Shown here piece after piece: positions 1 through 7,608 of a DNA stretch of 64,000 nucleotides. The stretch is from UBA6109 sp964506465 (GTDB lineage: Bacteria > Desulfobacterota > Syntrophia > Syntrophales > UBA6109), in NCBI GenBank assembly GCA_964506465.1, contig CAZDLM010000009.1:11557-75556 (forward strand), given 5' to 3'. Below the pieces are notes generated by a model that saw nothing but the letters and a program-made list of their open reading frames with translations, did no database searches and had not been told where the DNA came from. The position numbers were made by a program, and so were the translations under genes. Numbering within the stretch: position 1 is the stretch's first letter; each line of letters starts with the position of its first letter.

Positions 1-23
1 TTGCTTGCCGGTATAAGTTTCAC

Positions 24-398
24 ATGTACGAAATCACCATCATCAAATCCTTTTCAGCAGCGCACTGCCTGAAGGAGATCGGCGGCCGGTGCGAAGACCT
101 CCATGGGCACAATTTCAAGGTGGAGGTAACGGTGACGGGCCGCGACCTGAATGCTCAGGACCTCCTGATCGACTTCCGGGATCTCAAGGGGTGGACTCTG
201 GAAATTCTCGAGGACTTCGACCATAAATATTTGAACGATCTCGAGTTCTTCAGGGGTGTCAACCCCTCTTCCGAGCGCCTGGCGAAAACCATCTATGATC
301 GCCTGCAGGTCCGCTGCCGGCAAACCGCCGTGAAGGTCACCAAGGTGACGGTGTGGGAATCGGAAAACGCGCGGGTGGCGTACGGAGAGCCGGCATGA
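24..398 (+). CDS. queD: 6-carboxy-5,6,7,8-tetrahydropterin synthase (QueD)
   Basis: Converts 7,8-dihydroneopterin triphosphate to 6-carboxytetrahydropterin, the second step of queuosine precursor (preQ0) synthesis. The 124-residue length is normal for the family. Zinc ligands are visible as SAAH (H14) and LHGHN (H27, H29), with the catalytic Cys in GGRCED (C23) and the C-terminal WESENARVAY segment carrying the substrate-binding Glu. The stop overlaps the start of the GTP cyclohydrolase gene (ATGA), so the two are translationally coupled and supply consecutive steps. The window begins only 23 bases upstream; a TATAAG-like hexamer there could be part of a promoter but cannot be judged. Confidence 0.93.
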   Translation: MYEITIIKSFSAAHCLKEIGGRCEDLHGHNFKVEVTVTGRDLNAQDLLIDFRDLKGWTLEILEDFDHKYLNDLEFFRGVNPSSERLAKTIYDRLQVRCRQTAVKVTKVTVWESENARVAYGEPA

Positions 399-1162
399 TC
401 GACATCCAGAACCAGCCCGACAACCGGAACATCGACATCCGCAAGGTCGGCGTCAAGGGCGTCAAGTACCCGATCATCGTCCTGGACCGCACCAACGGAA
501 CCCAGCCGGTGAATGCAACGATCAACATGTACGTGAATCTGCCCCATCGCTTCAAGGGGACCCACATGAGCCGTTTCGTGGAGATCCTCAATGAGTTCCG
601 CGGGCGCATCAATCTGAAGACCTTCCACGTGATCCTGGAGAAAATGCGGGAGAAACTCCGGGCGGAGTCCGCCCACATGGAGATCACCTTCCCCTATTTC
701 ATTGAAAAGAAGGCCCCCGTGTCGCGGGCCAAGAGCCTCATGGAATACTCCTGCACCTTCTGCGGCAATCTAAACGGAGGGGAAGCCGACTTCTGGGTGG
801 GCGTCGTCGTGCCGGTGACCACCGTCTGCCCCTGCTCGCGCGAAATCAGCAGGGCCGGCGCCCACAACCAGCGAAGCATGGTCACCGTCAAGGTCCGGTT
901 CCGGAAATTCTTCTGGATCGAGGACCTGATCCGGATCGTCGAGGATTCCGCGAGCGGCGAGGTCTATTCCCTGCTCAAGAGGGTCGACGAAAAGTTCGTG
1001 ACGGAAAAGGGTTACGACCAGCCCAGGTTCGTGGAAGACGTCGTCCGCAACGTCGCCGAGCGGCTCGGCAAGGACGGCAACTTTATCTGGTACAGCGTCG
1101 AAGCCGAAAACTACGAGAGCATCCACAACCACAGCGCCTATGCCTACGTCGAAAAAGAGTAA
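395..1162 (+). CDS. folE2: GTP cyclohydrolase I type IB (FolE2)
   Basis: Metal-flexible GTP cyclohydrolase that makes 7,8-dihydroneopterin triphosphate, the substrate of the upstream QueD and also the entry point to folate. The reading frame extends further upstream, but the ATG at 395 is preferred: it gives the family-typical start MIDIQNQPDNRNI and an ATGA overlap with queD. The conserved EYSCTFCGNLNGG segment contains the catalytic Cys of FolE2. At 255 residues it is full length. Pairing with queD suggests its main role here is queuosine synthesis; queA and tgt lie 40 kb downstream. Confidence 0.93.
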   Translation: MIDIQNQPDNRNIDIRKVGVKGVKYPIIVLDRTNGTQPVNATINMYVNLPHRFKGTHMSRFVEILNEFRGRINLKTFHVILEKMREKLRAESAHMEITFPYFIEKKAPVSRAKSLMEYSCTFCGNLNGGEADFWVGVVVPVTTVCPCSREISRAGAHNQRSMVTVKVRFRKFFWIEDLIRIVEDSASGEVYSLLKRVDEKFVTEKGYDQPRFVEDVVRNVAERLGKDGNFIWYSVEAENYESIHNHSAYAYVEKE

Positions 1163-3233
1163 AGCGGCCGCGGGGAAGGATCCGCAGACCTTCTTCAATC
1201 TCTACCGCCACGGATTCGTCCGGACGGCCGTCTGCGTCCCCGAGGTCCGCGTCGCCGACCCCGCCTTCAATGCGCAGGCAACGATCCGCCTGGCGAAGGC
1301 CGCGGCAAAACGAAAAGCCGTTTTCGCCGTCTTTCCCGAACTCGGGCTCTCCGCGTACTCGAACGAAGACCTGTTTCACCAGGACGCCCTGCTGGCGTCC
1401 GTCCGTCAGGCCCTGGAAAAGGTCGCGCGGGAAACCGCAGGCCTGAACCTCGTCCTGGTGGTCGGCGCGCCCCTTCGTTCCGGATGCCGCCTCTTCAATT
1501 GCGGCGTCGTCCTGTACCGCGGAGAAGTGCTGGGGGTGGCGGTCAAGTCCTACCTGCCGACCTACCGGGAATTCTACGAAGGACGGCAGTTCAGCCCAGC
1601 GGAGGAGGCCGTCGAAAAGACGATTCGCCTCTGCGGACGCGACGACGTCCCCTTCGGCGCCGATCTTCTCTTCCGGGTCGACAACATTCCGAATTTTTCC
1701 TTTTTCATCGAGCTTTGCGAGGACGTCTGGGTGCCCGTGCCGCCCTCGTGCTTTGCGGCGATGGCCGGCGCCACCGTCATCGGCAACCTCTCCGCGTCGA
1801 ACGTCACGATCGGGAAGGAGGAGTACCGCCACAGCCTTTCCGCCAACCAGTCCGCCCGCTGCATCTCCGCCTATCTCTACGCCGCCGCAGGATCCGGAGA
1901 ATCCACGACCGACCTCGCCTGGGACGGCCATGCCATGATCTATGAAAACGGGAATCTGCTGGCCAAATCGGAACGCTTCTGCGGCGAGCCCCAGATCGTC
2001 CTTGCCGATATCGATCTGGACCGGCTTGCCCAGGACCGGATGCGGCAGACAAGCTTCGGGCAGAACGGCAGGACCCATCTGGAGAAGCTCCGCGCCTTCC
2101 GGAAGATCGCCTTTTCCGTCGCGCCCTTCACCGGCCGTAACCTCCTGCTGCGCGAGATCGCCCGCTTTCCCTACATCCCGGCTGATCCCGCCAAGCGCGA
2201 CCGGCGCTGCTTCGAGGCCTACAACATCCAGGTGCAGGGACTGTCCCAGCGGCTGCGGGCATCGAACTGCAAGAACATCGTGATCGGTGTTTCCGGAGGT
2301 CTCGATTCCACGCACGCGCTGCTCGTCGCCGTCCGCACGATGGACATCCTGCATCTGCCGCGGACCAACGTGCTGGCCTACACCATGCCGGGCTTCGCCA
2401 CCTCCGAGAAGACCTATGACAACGCGAAGAAACTGATGGCGGCCCTGGGGGTGGAAACCAACGAGATCGACATCCGGCCGAGCTGCCTCCAGATGTTCAA
2501 GGACATCGGTCACCCCTTCGCCCGCGGGAAGAAGATCTACGATGTGACGTTTGAAAATGTCCAGGCCGGGGAGAGGACTTCCCATCTCTTCCGCCTGGCG
2601 AATCTGCGGGGGGCGTTCGTTCTCGGAACCGGCGACCTCAGCGAACTGGCCCTGGGATGGTGCACCTACGGGGTCGGGGACCACATGTCCCACTACAACG
2701 TGAATTCCAGCGTCCCGAAGACCCTGATCCGGCATCTGATCCGCTGGGTGGCGCACACAAATCTTTTCTCGCAGGAGATTTCACGTGTCCTCGAAGACAT
2801 CCTCGACACCGAAATCAGCCCGGAGTTGATCCCCGGCGCTGAAAAGTCGTGCCCCGCCCAGAAGACGGAGGAGGTTATCGGTCCTTACGAGCTGCAGGAT
2901 TTCCATAATTTCTACACGACCCGCTACGGCTACCGGCCGACAAAAGTCGCTTTCCTCGCCTATTGCGCGTGGAGGGACAAGACCCAGGGCGTGTGGCCGG
3001 ATGTTCCCGAGCACCGCAAGAACGCCTACACGATCGGGGAGATCAAACGCTGGCTCCTCGTCTACCTGTATCGTTTCTTCGAGATCAGCCAGTACAAACG
3101 CAGTTGCGTCCCCAACGGCCCCAAAGTGGGCTCCGGCGGATCGCTCTCCCCGCGCGGCGATTACCGCGCCCCTAGCGACAGCGATGCAACGACATGGCTG
3201 GCCGAGGCGGCGCAGATTCCGGACCGAGACTAG
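1140..3233 (+). CDS. nadE: Glutamine-dependent NAD+ synthetase
   Basis: Makes NAD+ from deamido-NAD+, ATP and glutamine. The 697-residue protein has an N-terminal nitrilase/glutaminase domain (about 25-310) with the Glu-Lys-Cys triad visible as FPELGLSAY (E67), VAVKSYLPTY (K136) and ELCEDVWVP (C193). The C-terminal synthetase domain has the ATP pyrophosphatase P-loop VSGGLDSTHA at about 385. It overlaps the end of folE2 by 23 bp and is probably in the same transcript. The domain order is the usual one for the long glutamine-dependent enzyme. Confidence 0.95.
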   Translation: MPTSKKSKAAAGKDPQTFFNLYRHGFVRTAVCVPEVRVADPAFNAQATIRLAKAAAKRKAVFAVFPELGLSAYSNEDLFHQDALLASVRQALEKVARETAGLNLVLVVGAPLRSGCRLFNCGVVLYRGEVLGVAVKSYLPTYREFYEGRQFSPAEEAVEKTIRLCGRDDVPFGADLLFRVDNIPNFSFFIELCEDVWVPVPPSCFAAMAGATVIGNLSASNVTIGKEEYRHSLSANQSARCISAYLYAAAGSGESTTDLAWDGHAMIYENGNLLAKSERFCGEPQIVLADIDLDRLAQDRMRQTSFGQNGRTHLEKLRAFRKIAFSVAPFTGRNLLLREIARFPYIPADPAKRDRRCFEAYNIQVQGLSQRLRASNCKNIVIGVSGGLDSTHALLVAVRTMDILHLPRTNVLAYTMPGFATSEKTYDNAKKLMAALGVETNEIDIRPSCLQMFKDIGHPFARGKKIYDVTFENVQAGERTSHLFRLANLRGAFVLGTGDLSELALGWCTYGVGDHMSHYNVNSSVPKTLIRHLIRWVAHTNLFSQEISRVLEDILDTEISPELIPGAEKSCPAQKTEEVIGPYELQDFHNFYTTRYGYRPTKVAFLAYCAWRDKTQGVWPDVPEHRKNAYTIGEIKRWLLVYLYRFFEISQYKRSCVPNGPKVGSGGSLSPRGDYRAPSDSDATTWLAEAAQIPDRD

Positions 3234-3311
3234 GGGACGGGAAAATCTCTCGCCCTCGCGCCGGATCTTTTTTGACCCTGCCGGCTCGCGCTGCAAAGGC
3301 AGGGAGCCCTG

Positions 3312-3349
3312 AAAAATCTCCAACGCGTCCCTGCGGACGGGAGATTTTT
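3312..3349 (+). terminator. Possible terminator after nadE
   Basis: Ten-base inverted repeat AAAAATCTCC / GGAGATTTTT separated by 18 bases, 80 bp after the nadE stop. The arms supply a short T-run on the plus strand and A-run on the other, so it could act in either direction. The loop is long and the stem A/T rich, so the call is tentative. Confidence 0.45.
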
Positions 3350-3366
3350 ACGTTCCGGGGGTGGTG

Positions 3367-3567
3367 ATGAAGAGAGGATCGTACAAGGATTTCGACGCGA
3401 CGGAACTGTTCTGCCCGCGCTGCCGGCGGGCGGTGCCCGTGAGAAAGAGGCTGCTCCTCATTCTGGCCGAGGGAGAAAAGTACGACTATACCTGCGTCTA
3501 TTGCGGGACATCGGTCGGAGACAAGCTGGTCACGCAGCAGGATGGTTCGAAGATTCTGGTCCCCTGA
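3367..3567 (+). CDS. Small two-CxxC zinc-ribbon protein
   Basis: A 66-residue protein with two CxxC pairs (CPRC near the N terminus and CVYC near residue 46) that could bind one zinc ion. It is otherwise basic, with no membrane segment. The start is uncertain: in-frame GTG codons at 3361 and 3364 directly precede the ATG at 3367, within a GGGGGTGG stretch that may be the ribosome-binding site. I do not recognise a named family; DNA/RNA binding or a metal-dependent structural role are both possible. Confidence 0.6.
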   Translation: MKRGSYKDFDATELFCPRCRRAVPVRKRLLLILAEGEKYDYTCVYCGTSVGDKLVTQQDGSKILVP

Positions 3568-3918
3568 GTTTGAAAGACGAGATTGGCCGTCCCGGAGTTT
3601 ATCCTGAGCGAAGCCGAAAGGAGCCTCTTCGCAATGACGATGTCATTCCTGCGAAAGCGGGAATCCAGCGTCCTTGTCCTGTGAGGTGTTCAAGATTCCC
3701 GAGTCGTGAGGCGTACTGGAGGTACGTCGAACGGCGAGGGGCAAGGGGAACGCAGCAGACGGGCATTCTTCAACAGCCGTTCAGACATCCACTTCAGGCT
3801 GTTCAAGAATGCCTGAATGCAAGGCTCCCGAAGTCCCGAGTCGTGAGGCGTACTGAAGGTACGTTGAGCGGCGAGGGACAAGGGAAACGCAGCAGACAGG
3901 CGTTCTTCAACAGCCGTT
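3568..3918. repeat. Intergenic dispersed-repeat block with an 84-bp direct duplication
   Basis: This 350-bp gap holds no credible gene. Two copies of an 84-bp unit, 3698-3781 and 3835-3918, both begin CCCGAGTCGTGAGGCGTACT and differ by a few substitutions. Each contains a small palindrome around GCGTACT...GGTACGT. Between them, GGCATTCTTCAACAGCC (3762-3778) is almost perfectly inverted at 3797-3813 (one mismatch). Upstream, 3645-3667 has the GTCATTCCTGCGAAAGCGGG motif seen in many environmental genomes. This looks like a non-autonomous dispersed repeat family; no transposase is present. Confidence 0.75.
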
Positions 3919-4380
3919 TCAGGACTTTCCGCCTTTTTCCAAGGCAGCCTTCAGCTTGTCCGCCAGGCTTCCCAGACCGCCCTGTTTCTTCCCTTCCCCG
4001 TAAGCGACGCCGTAATCGCGTGAGCCGTCGGCCCCTTTCAGATAGTCGCCCAGCAGTTCCCGGCTGTGGGCGTCTTCATGGCAATAAACGCAGAGATTTT
4101 CCCAGTTGCTCCCGTCGGGCGGATTGTTGTGATGGTTGCCGTCTTTGTGATGAACCGTCAGCAGACGCCGGTTTTCCCCTTCGAAGGAGCGTCCGCAGCG
4201 CGCGCAGACAAGCCCGTGGATGGCCAGGGACCGCTCCCGGTAGTCCTCCCCGGGCGGTTTCTCCTGCGCCTTCTTCAGATCGCGGACCACATCTTCGGGG
4301 GACCGCGACGGGGGGTTGCCGTCGCCCGTCGATCTCGACCGGACCCGCCCCCACTTGCTTCCGTAAGAAACTTTCGTCAT
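3919..4380 (-). CDS. yajD: YajD-like HNH nuclease family protein
   Basis: A 153-residue protein with a CxxC...CxxC zinc-stabilised HNH fold: CARCGRSF, then the HNH core LTVHHKDGNHHNNPPDG (about 74-90), then LCVYCHEDAH. This matches the YajD family, small HNH proteins of unknown physiological role, possibly DNA nicking or repair. The C-terminal tail of about 35 Gly/Lys-rich residues is not part of the nuclease core. It ends exactly where the second repeat copy begins. Probably the last gene of a minus-strand unit starting at 5227. Confidence 0.82.
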   Translation of the reverse strand: MTKVSYGSKWGRVRSRSTGDGNPPSRSPEDVVRDLKKAQEKPPGEDYRERSLAIHGLVCARCGRSFEGENRRLLTVHHKDGNHHNNPPDGSNWENLCVYCHEDAHSRELLGDYLKGADGSRDYGVAYGEGKKQGGLGSLADKLKAALEKGGKS

Positions 4381-4419
4381 TTCCGGTGCCGACTCGTACC
4401 CGGGCTTCTTTCCCCGTCT

Positions 4420-4821
4420 TCAGCCTTTGCGACGGTAGGCCTCCAGGAAGGCCCCGAGCCCCTTCTGCAGGGCGGCAAAGTCCTTGAGCCTCTTCCACAG
4501 CGGCAGGCGCACCCCTTCCTGGACGATATACTCAAAGTCGCGGGAGAGATCCGAAAGCACGCACCGTACCCTTTGAACCGGTTCGGCAAGCTCCTCCACC
4601 TCCCGGTTCACTGTCGCAGCCGTCCGTCTGTATGAGGAGGCGACCTCCTGGACGTCGGCCAGAATCCCGGGCAGGCTTTCATTGAGCGTCTGCAGCGCGA
4701 CGGCGATATTCCGTGCGGCCCGCCAGCTCTCCAGCAGAAAGGGCACGCAGCACGCGGCCAGGATCAGGATGGCGATGCTGACGAGAAATGCGCTGATGTA
4801 CAGTAGAGATTCCACAATCAT
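4420..4821 (-). CDS. Membrane-anchored DUF948-like protein
   Basis: 133 residues: one N-terminal transmembrane helix (about 5-28), then a helical, probably coiled-coil region (about 35-85) and a basic C-terminal part. This is the layout of DUF948 proteins, small membrane-tethered proteins of unknown function often next to YtxH-type genes, as here (the YtxH gene ends 25 bp upstream). The TTGCGAAAGGGGGAATG context gives a good ribosome-binding site. Likely a stress or envelope accessory protein, by association only. Confidence 0.65.
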   Translation of the reverse strand: MIVESLLYISAFLVSIAILILAACCVPFLLESWRAARNIAVALQTLNESLPGILADVQEVASSYRRTAATVNREVEELAEPVQRVRCVLSDLSRDFEYIVQEGVRLPLWKRLKDFAALQKGLGAFLEAYRRKG

Positions 4822-4846
4822 TCCCCCTTGCGAAAGGGACTACGGA

Positions 4847-5227
4847 TCAGGTCGTTTTTGCCTTCTCTTCCTTGTAGGCCTCCACGCCGGCATCGAGCGC
4901 CCTCTTCAGACGGCCCTTCTGGTCATGAAGGACTTCCTTGCCCTTGCCGGCCAGTTCGCTCGCCTTTCCTTCCACTTCTTCCACCTTCTCCTTTGCCGCC
5001 TCTTCCATCTCCCGGAACCGCTTCACAGCGGCTTCGTAGGCCCGCTTGCTCTTCTCCACGGCATATTCGTACTCTTCCTTGGCCTTGGCCAGCAATTCGT
5101 CGGCCGTCCGGGCGATGTCCTCCCGGGTTTCCTTGCCGCTCTTCGGCGCATACAAGACACCGACCACGACGCCGATGAGGCCGCCGATGAAAAGCCCCTT
5201 CACGAAATCGAACTGACGATCCGACAT
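4847..5227 (-). CDS. YtxH domain-containing protein
   Basis: 126 residues. The N terminus has the YtxH signature: a glycine-rich membrane helix GLIGGLIGVVVGVLYAPKSG followed by GKETRE, then a long charged amphipathic helix rich in Ala, Lys and Glu. Such proteins are general-stress associated and membrane anchored; function is unknown. The start at 5227 is fixed by an AAAGGAGG ribosome-binding site; the frame is open further upstream but without family similarity. First gene of a probable three-gene unit with the DUF948-like and YajD genes. Confidence 0.78.
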   Translation of the reverse strand: MSDRQFDFVKGLFIGGLIGVVVGVLYAPKSGKETREDIARTADELLAKAKEEYEYAVEKSKRAYEAAVKRFREMEEAAKEKVEEVEGKASELAGKGKEVLHDQKGRLKRALDAGVEAYKEEKAKTT

Positions 5228-5389
5228 GGAATGTCCTCCTTTCGGGTTCTGACCGGACGGCGCAAACGCCTTCCGGATTCCGTTTCTTTCTTCCGCTCCC
5301 TTGCGCACCCGGCAGCGGCGGTCCGATAAACACCTGAAAAGTAATGTAACTGATCGAGGCTGTTTTTTCAACGGAAAGCTGGGAGGAGA

Positions 5390-5431
5390 ATAAAAAACGG
5401 CCGGGCCTTTTGGAAAAAAGGTCCGGCCGTT
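5390..5431 (-). terminator. Rho-independent terminator of the lipoprotein gene
   Basis: On the minus strand a 14-bp stem (AACGGCCGGACCTT pairing with AAGGCCCGGCCGTT, one G-U) with an 8-base loop is followed by TTTTTTATT. It lies 20 bp past the lipoprotein stop. Confidence 0.9.
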
Positions 5432-5451
5432 CGAAACGGCGCCAAGAGTTC

Positions 5452-5685
5452 TTACTTGGCTGCGGGGGCTGCAGGAGCGGGCGCTGCCGGTGCTGCCGGC
5501 GCTGCCGCCGTCGTTCCAGCCGCAGGCGCTGCCTCGGTCGTTCCGGCCGCAGGCGCGGGCGCGGGGGCCTCGGTCTTCGCAGGCTCCGCGGGTTTCTGCT
5601 CCTCCGCCTTCTTGCATCCGACGACTGCAAAAGAGAACGTCACCAAAACAAGAAGAGAAAGGATAATAGCCATTACTTTCTTCAT
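5452..5685 (-). CDS. Small Ala/Pro-rich lipoprotein
   Basis: 77 residues. An N-terminal signal peptide (MKKVMAIILSLLVLVTFSF) ends in a lipobox VVGC, so the mature protein would be lipid-anchored at Cys24. The rest is low-complexity Ala/Pro/Thr with repeated PAAGTT units, typical of short surface or periplasmic spacer lipoproteins. The ribosome-binding site AGGAGG precedes the ATG. It has its own promoter (5755-5782) and a strong terminator, so it is a monocistronic, probably abundant transcript. No enzymatic function can be assigned. Confidence 0.8.
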   Translation of the reverse strand: MKKVMAIILSLLVLVTFSFAVVGCKKAEEQKPAEPAKTEAPAPAPAAGTTEAAPAAGTTAAAPAAPAAPAPAAPAAK

Positions 5686-5754
5686 CGCATGTTACCTCCT
5701 TTCAAAGATTTGCCGCCGCCGGAAAACTTCTTCCCGATGCGGCAAGCGGCGCAA

Positions 5755-5804
5755 AAAATACGCTTTTTTTTCGCCTTGTCAAGAGATTTTTATCGCGTTA
5801 TAAG
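5755..5804. promoter_or_regulatory. Overlapping divergent promoters (lipoprotein / hyuA operon)
   Basis: Plus strand: TTGTCA at 5776-5781, 17-bp spacer, TATAAG at 5799-5804, reading toward the HyuA-like operon. Minus strand: TTGACA at 5782-5777, 16-bp spacer, TATTTT at 5760-5755, reading toward the lipoprotein. The two -35 elements share the bases TTGTCAA, so polymerase could probably occupy only one direction at a time. Confidence 0.65.
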
Positions 5805-5942
5805 GTGCCCGGAAAGTCGCGGCAATTGAAGCTCTCCGGAGCTCGATCAGAAGAATCTTCGATCCCCAGAGAAGGGATCTCAAACATGATTCGCTCGCTC
5901 ACCCCGCAGCACGCTGCGGGGAATGCGCTCGCTGATGGATTC

Positions 5943-7607
5943 ATGATCCTGGGCATTGATGTCGGCGGCACGCACACGGACGCCGTTCTACTCGAGAACT
6001 TCCAAATCAAGCACAAGGTCAAGGTTCCTACCGAAGAGAATCTCCTTGTCCCCCTCCTGAAGGCGACGTCCGAACTCTTCCGAGGTGAAGACCCGAAGAA
6101 ACTTCAGCGCGTGGTCCTCAGCACGACCATTTCGACCAATGCCATCGTCCAGCAGAAAACCGAGAGAGTGGGGATCGTCCTCATTCCCGGCCCGGGCCTT
6201 CCCCCCACGCTCCTGCCCGCACTTCCGGATGCCCACGTTCTGCCGGGCTATCTGAACCATCGCGGCATCGAGGTGGAGGCCGTCGACCCGCTGCAGCTGG
6301 AAGATCTGAAGGCCCGTTTCCGCCGGGAAGGGATCCGTCATTTGGGCATTGTGGGCAAATTCTCCACCCGCAATCCCCGCCAGGAACTGGCCGTGCTCGA
6401 GAGAATGAAGGATGCCGCGGATCACGTCTCGGTCGGACACCGGCTCTCAGGCCATCTCAACTTCCCGCGGCGCGTCTCCACAACGTACCTGAACGCGTCC
6501 GTCTGGAAGATCTATCGGCATTTCGTGGGACAGGTTCTCGCCTTTGTCCGTGAAAGGGCTCTGGATGTGCCGATCTACATCCTGAAGGCGGACGGCGGAG
6601 CCTTCGAAATCGGTCAGTCGGCGGAATACCCGGTGCAGACCATCCTCTCGGGACCGGCGGCGAGCGTGATGGGCATTCTTCACGCAACCGGCGGCAAGGA
6701 GGATGCCGTCGCCCTCGACATCGGGGGCACGACGACGGACATCGCGATCTTCGCCGACGGCGTTCCCCTCCTGGAGGCATTCGGCGTCACCATCGAAGGG
6801 CACAAGACTCTCATCCGCGGCCTGCGGACGAAATCGATCGGCGTCGGCGGTGACAGCGCCGTGCGCTATGCGGACGGAAGGCTTCAGGTTGGCCCGGTCC
6901 GCGAGGGTCCGGCCGCAGCCATGGGCGGCCCGTGCCCGACGCCTACGGACGCCATGATCGTTCTGAACCTTGCCTCTCTCGGGAACCGGCAAGGCGCGGA
7001 GGCGGCCATCCGATCCCTCGCCGAGAATATGGGCGTCTCCGTCCCGCAGGCGGCGCAGGCCGTCTTTGACGAGACCTGCCGGAAGATCGCCGCCAGCGTG
7101 GAGGAGGAAATCGCGGCCATCAACAACAAGCCCGTCTACACGATCCACGAGCTGCTGGAAGGCAAGAAGCTTGATCCCAGGAAGCTGTTCGTTATCGGCG
7201 GTCCCGCTCCGGCAATCGCCAGCAATCTCGGGCGCCTCCTCGGTTGCACCCCGATAGTGCCGGAGCATGCCGAAGTCGCCAACGCCGTCGGCGCCGCCTT
7301 GGCGAGGACAACGGCGGAACTCACCGTGCACGCGGACACTGAACGCAGGACCCTCAGCGTCGTGGAAGAGGGAATCCTGATCGACATCCCCCCGACGTTC
7401 TCGCGGGATGACGCCGTCCGGATCGGCCGTGAAAAGCTGCGGGAGAAGGCGATCCGCATGGGGGCGGCTGAGACGGACCTCGACATCGAGGTCATCGAAG
7501 ACCAGACCTTCAATATGGTCCGCGAATACTGCACGACGGGAAGAAACATCCGCATCAAACTTCAGATCAAGCCCGGATTCGTCAAGGGGCGTGCAGAGGG
7601 GAAGTAG
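5943..7607 (+). CDS. Hydantoinase/oxoprolinase family protein (HyuA-like)
   Basis: 555 residues from the ATG at 5943; in-frame ATGs at 5886 and 5805 would add non-conserved residues, and 5943 places the ASKHA phosphate-binding motif GIDVGGTHTDAV at the N terminus as usual. A second nucleotide motif, LDIGGTTTDIAIF, lies near residue 258, and GGPAPAI marks the adenosine site. The family hydrolyses cyclic amides (hydantoins, 5-oxoproline) or carboxylates ketones with ATP; no HyuB partner is adjacent, so the substrate is unknown. It is followed by an HDAC-like gene after 1 bp, implying tight coupling. Confidence 0.85.
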   Translation: MILGIDVGGTHTDAVLLENFQIKHKVKVPTEENLLVPLLKATSELFRGEDPKKLQRVVLSTTISTNAIVQQKTERVGIVLIPGPGLPPTLLPALPDAHVLPGYLNHRGIEVEAVDPLQLEDLKARFRREGIRHLGIVGKFSTRNPRQELAVLERMKDAADHVSVGHRLSGHLNFPRRVSTTYLNASVWKIYRHFVGQVLAFVRERALDVPIYILKADGGAFEIGQSAEYPVQTILSGPAASVMGILHATGGKEDAVALDIGGTTTDIAIFADGVPLLEAFGVTIEGHKTLIRGLRTKSIGVGGDSAVRYADGRLQVGPVREGPAAAMGGPCPTPTDAMIVLNLASLGNRQGAEAAIRSLAENMGVSVPQAAQAVFDETCRKIAASVEEEIAAINNKPVYTIHELLEGKKLDPRKLFVIGGPAPAIASNLGRLLGCTPIVPEHAEVANAVGAALARTTAELTVHADTERRTLSVVEEGILIDIPPTFSRDDAVRIGREKLREKAIRMGAAETDLDIEVIEDQTFNMVREYCTTGRNIRIKLQIKPGFVKGRAEGK

Positions 7608-7608
7608 T

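Noticed and set aside
1083..2756. Long minus-strand open frame (about 557 codons) opposite nadE
   Set aside because: It is the antisense of a well-conserved NAD synthetase, has no ribosome-binding site and no protein-like motifs; high G+C creates such frames.
3698..3918. CRISPR-like array
   Set aside because: Only two 84-bp copies with one 53-bp spacer and no cas genes; repeats are too long and not evenly spaced.
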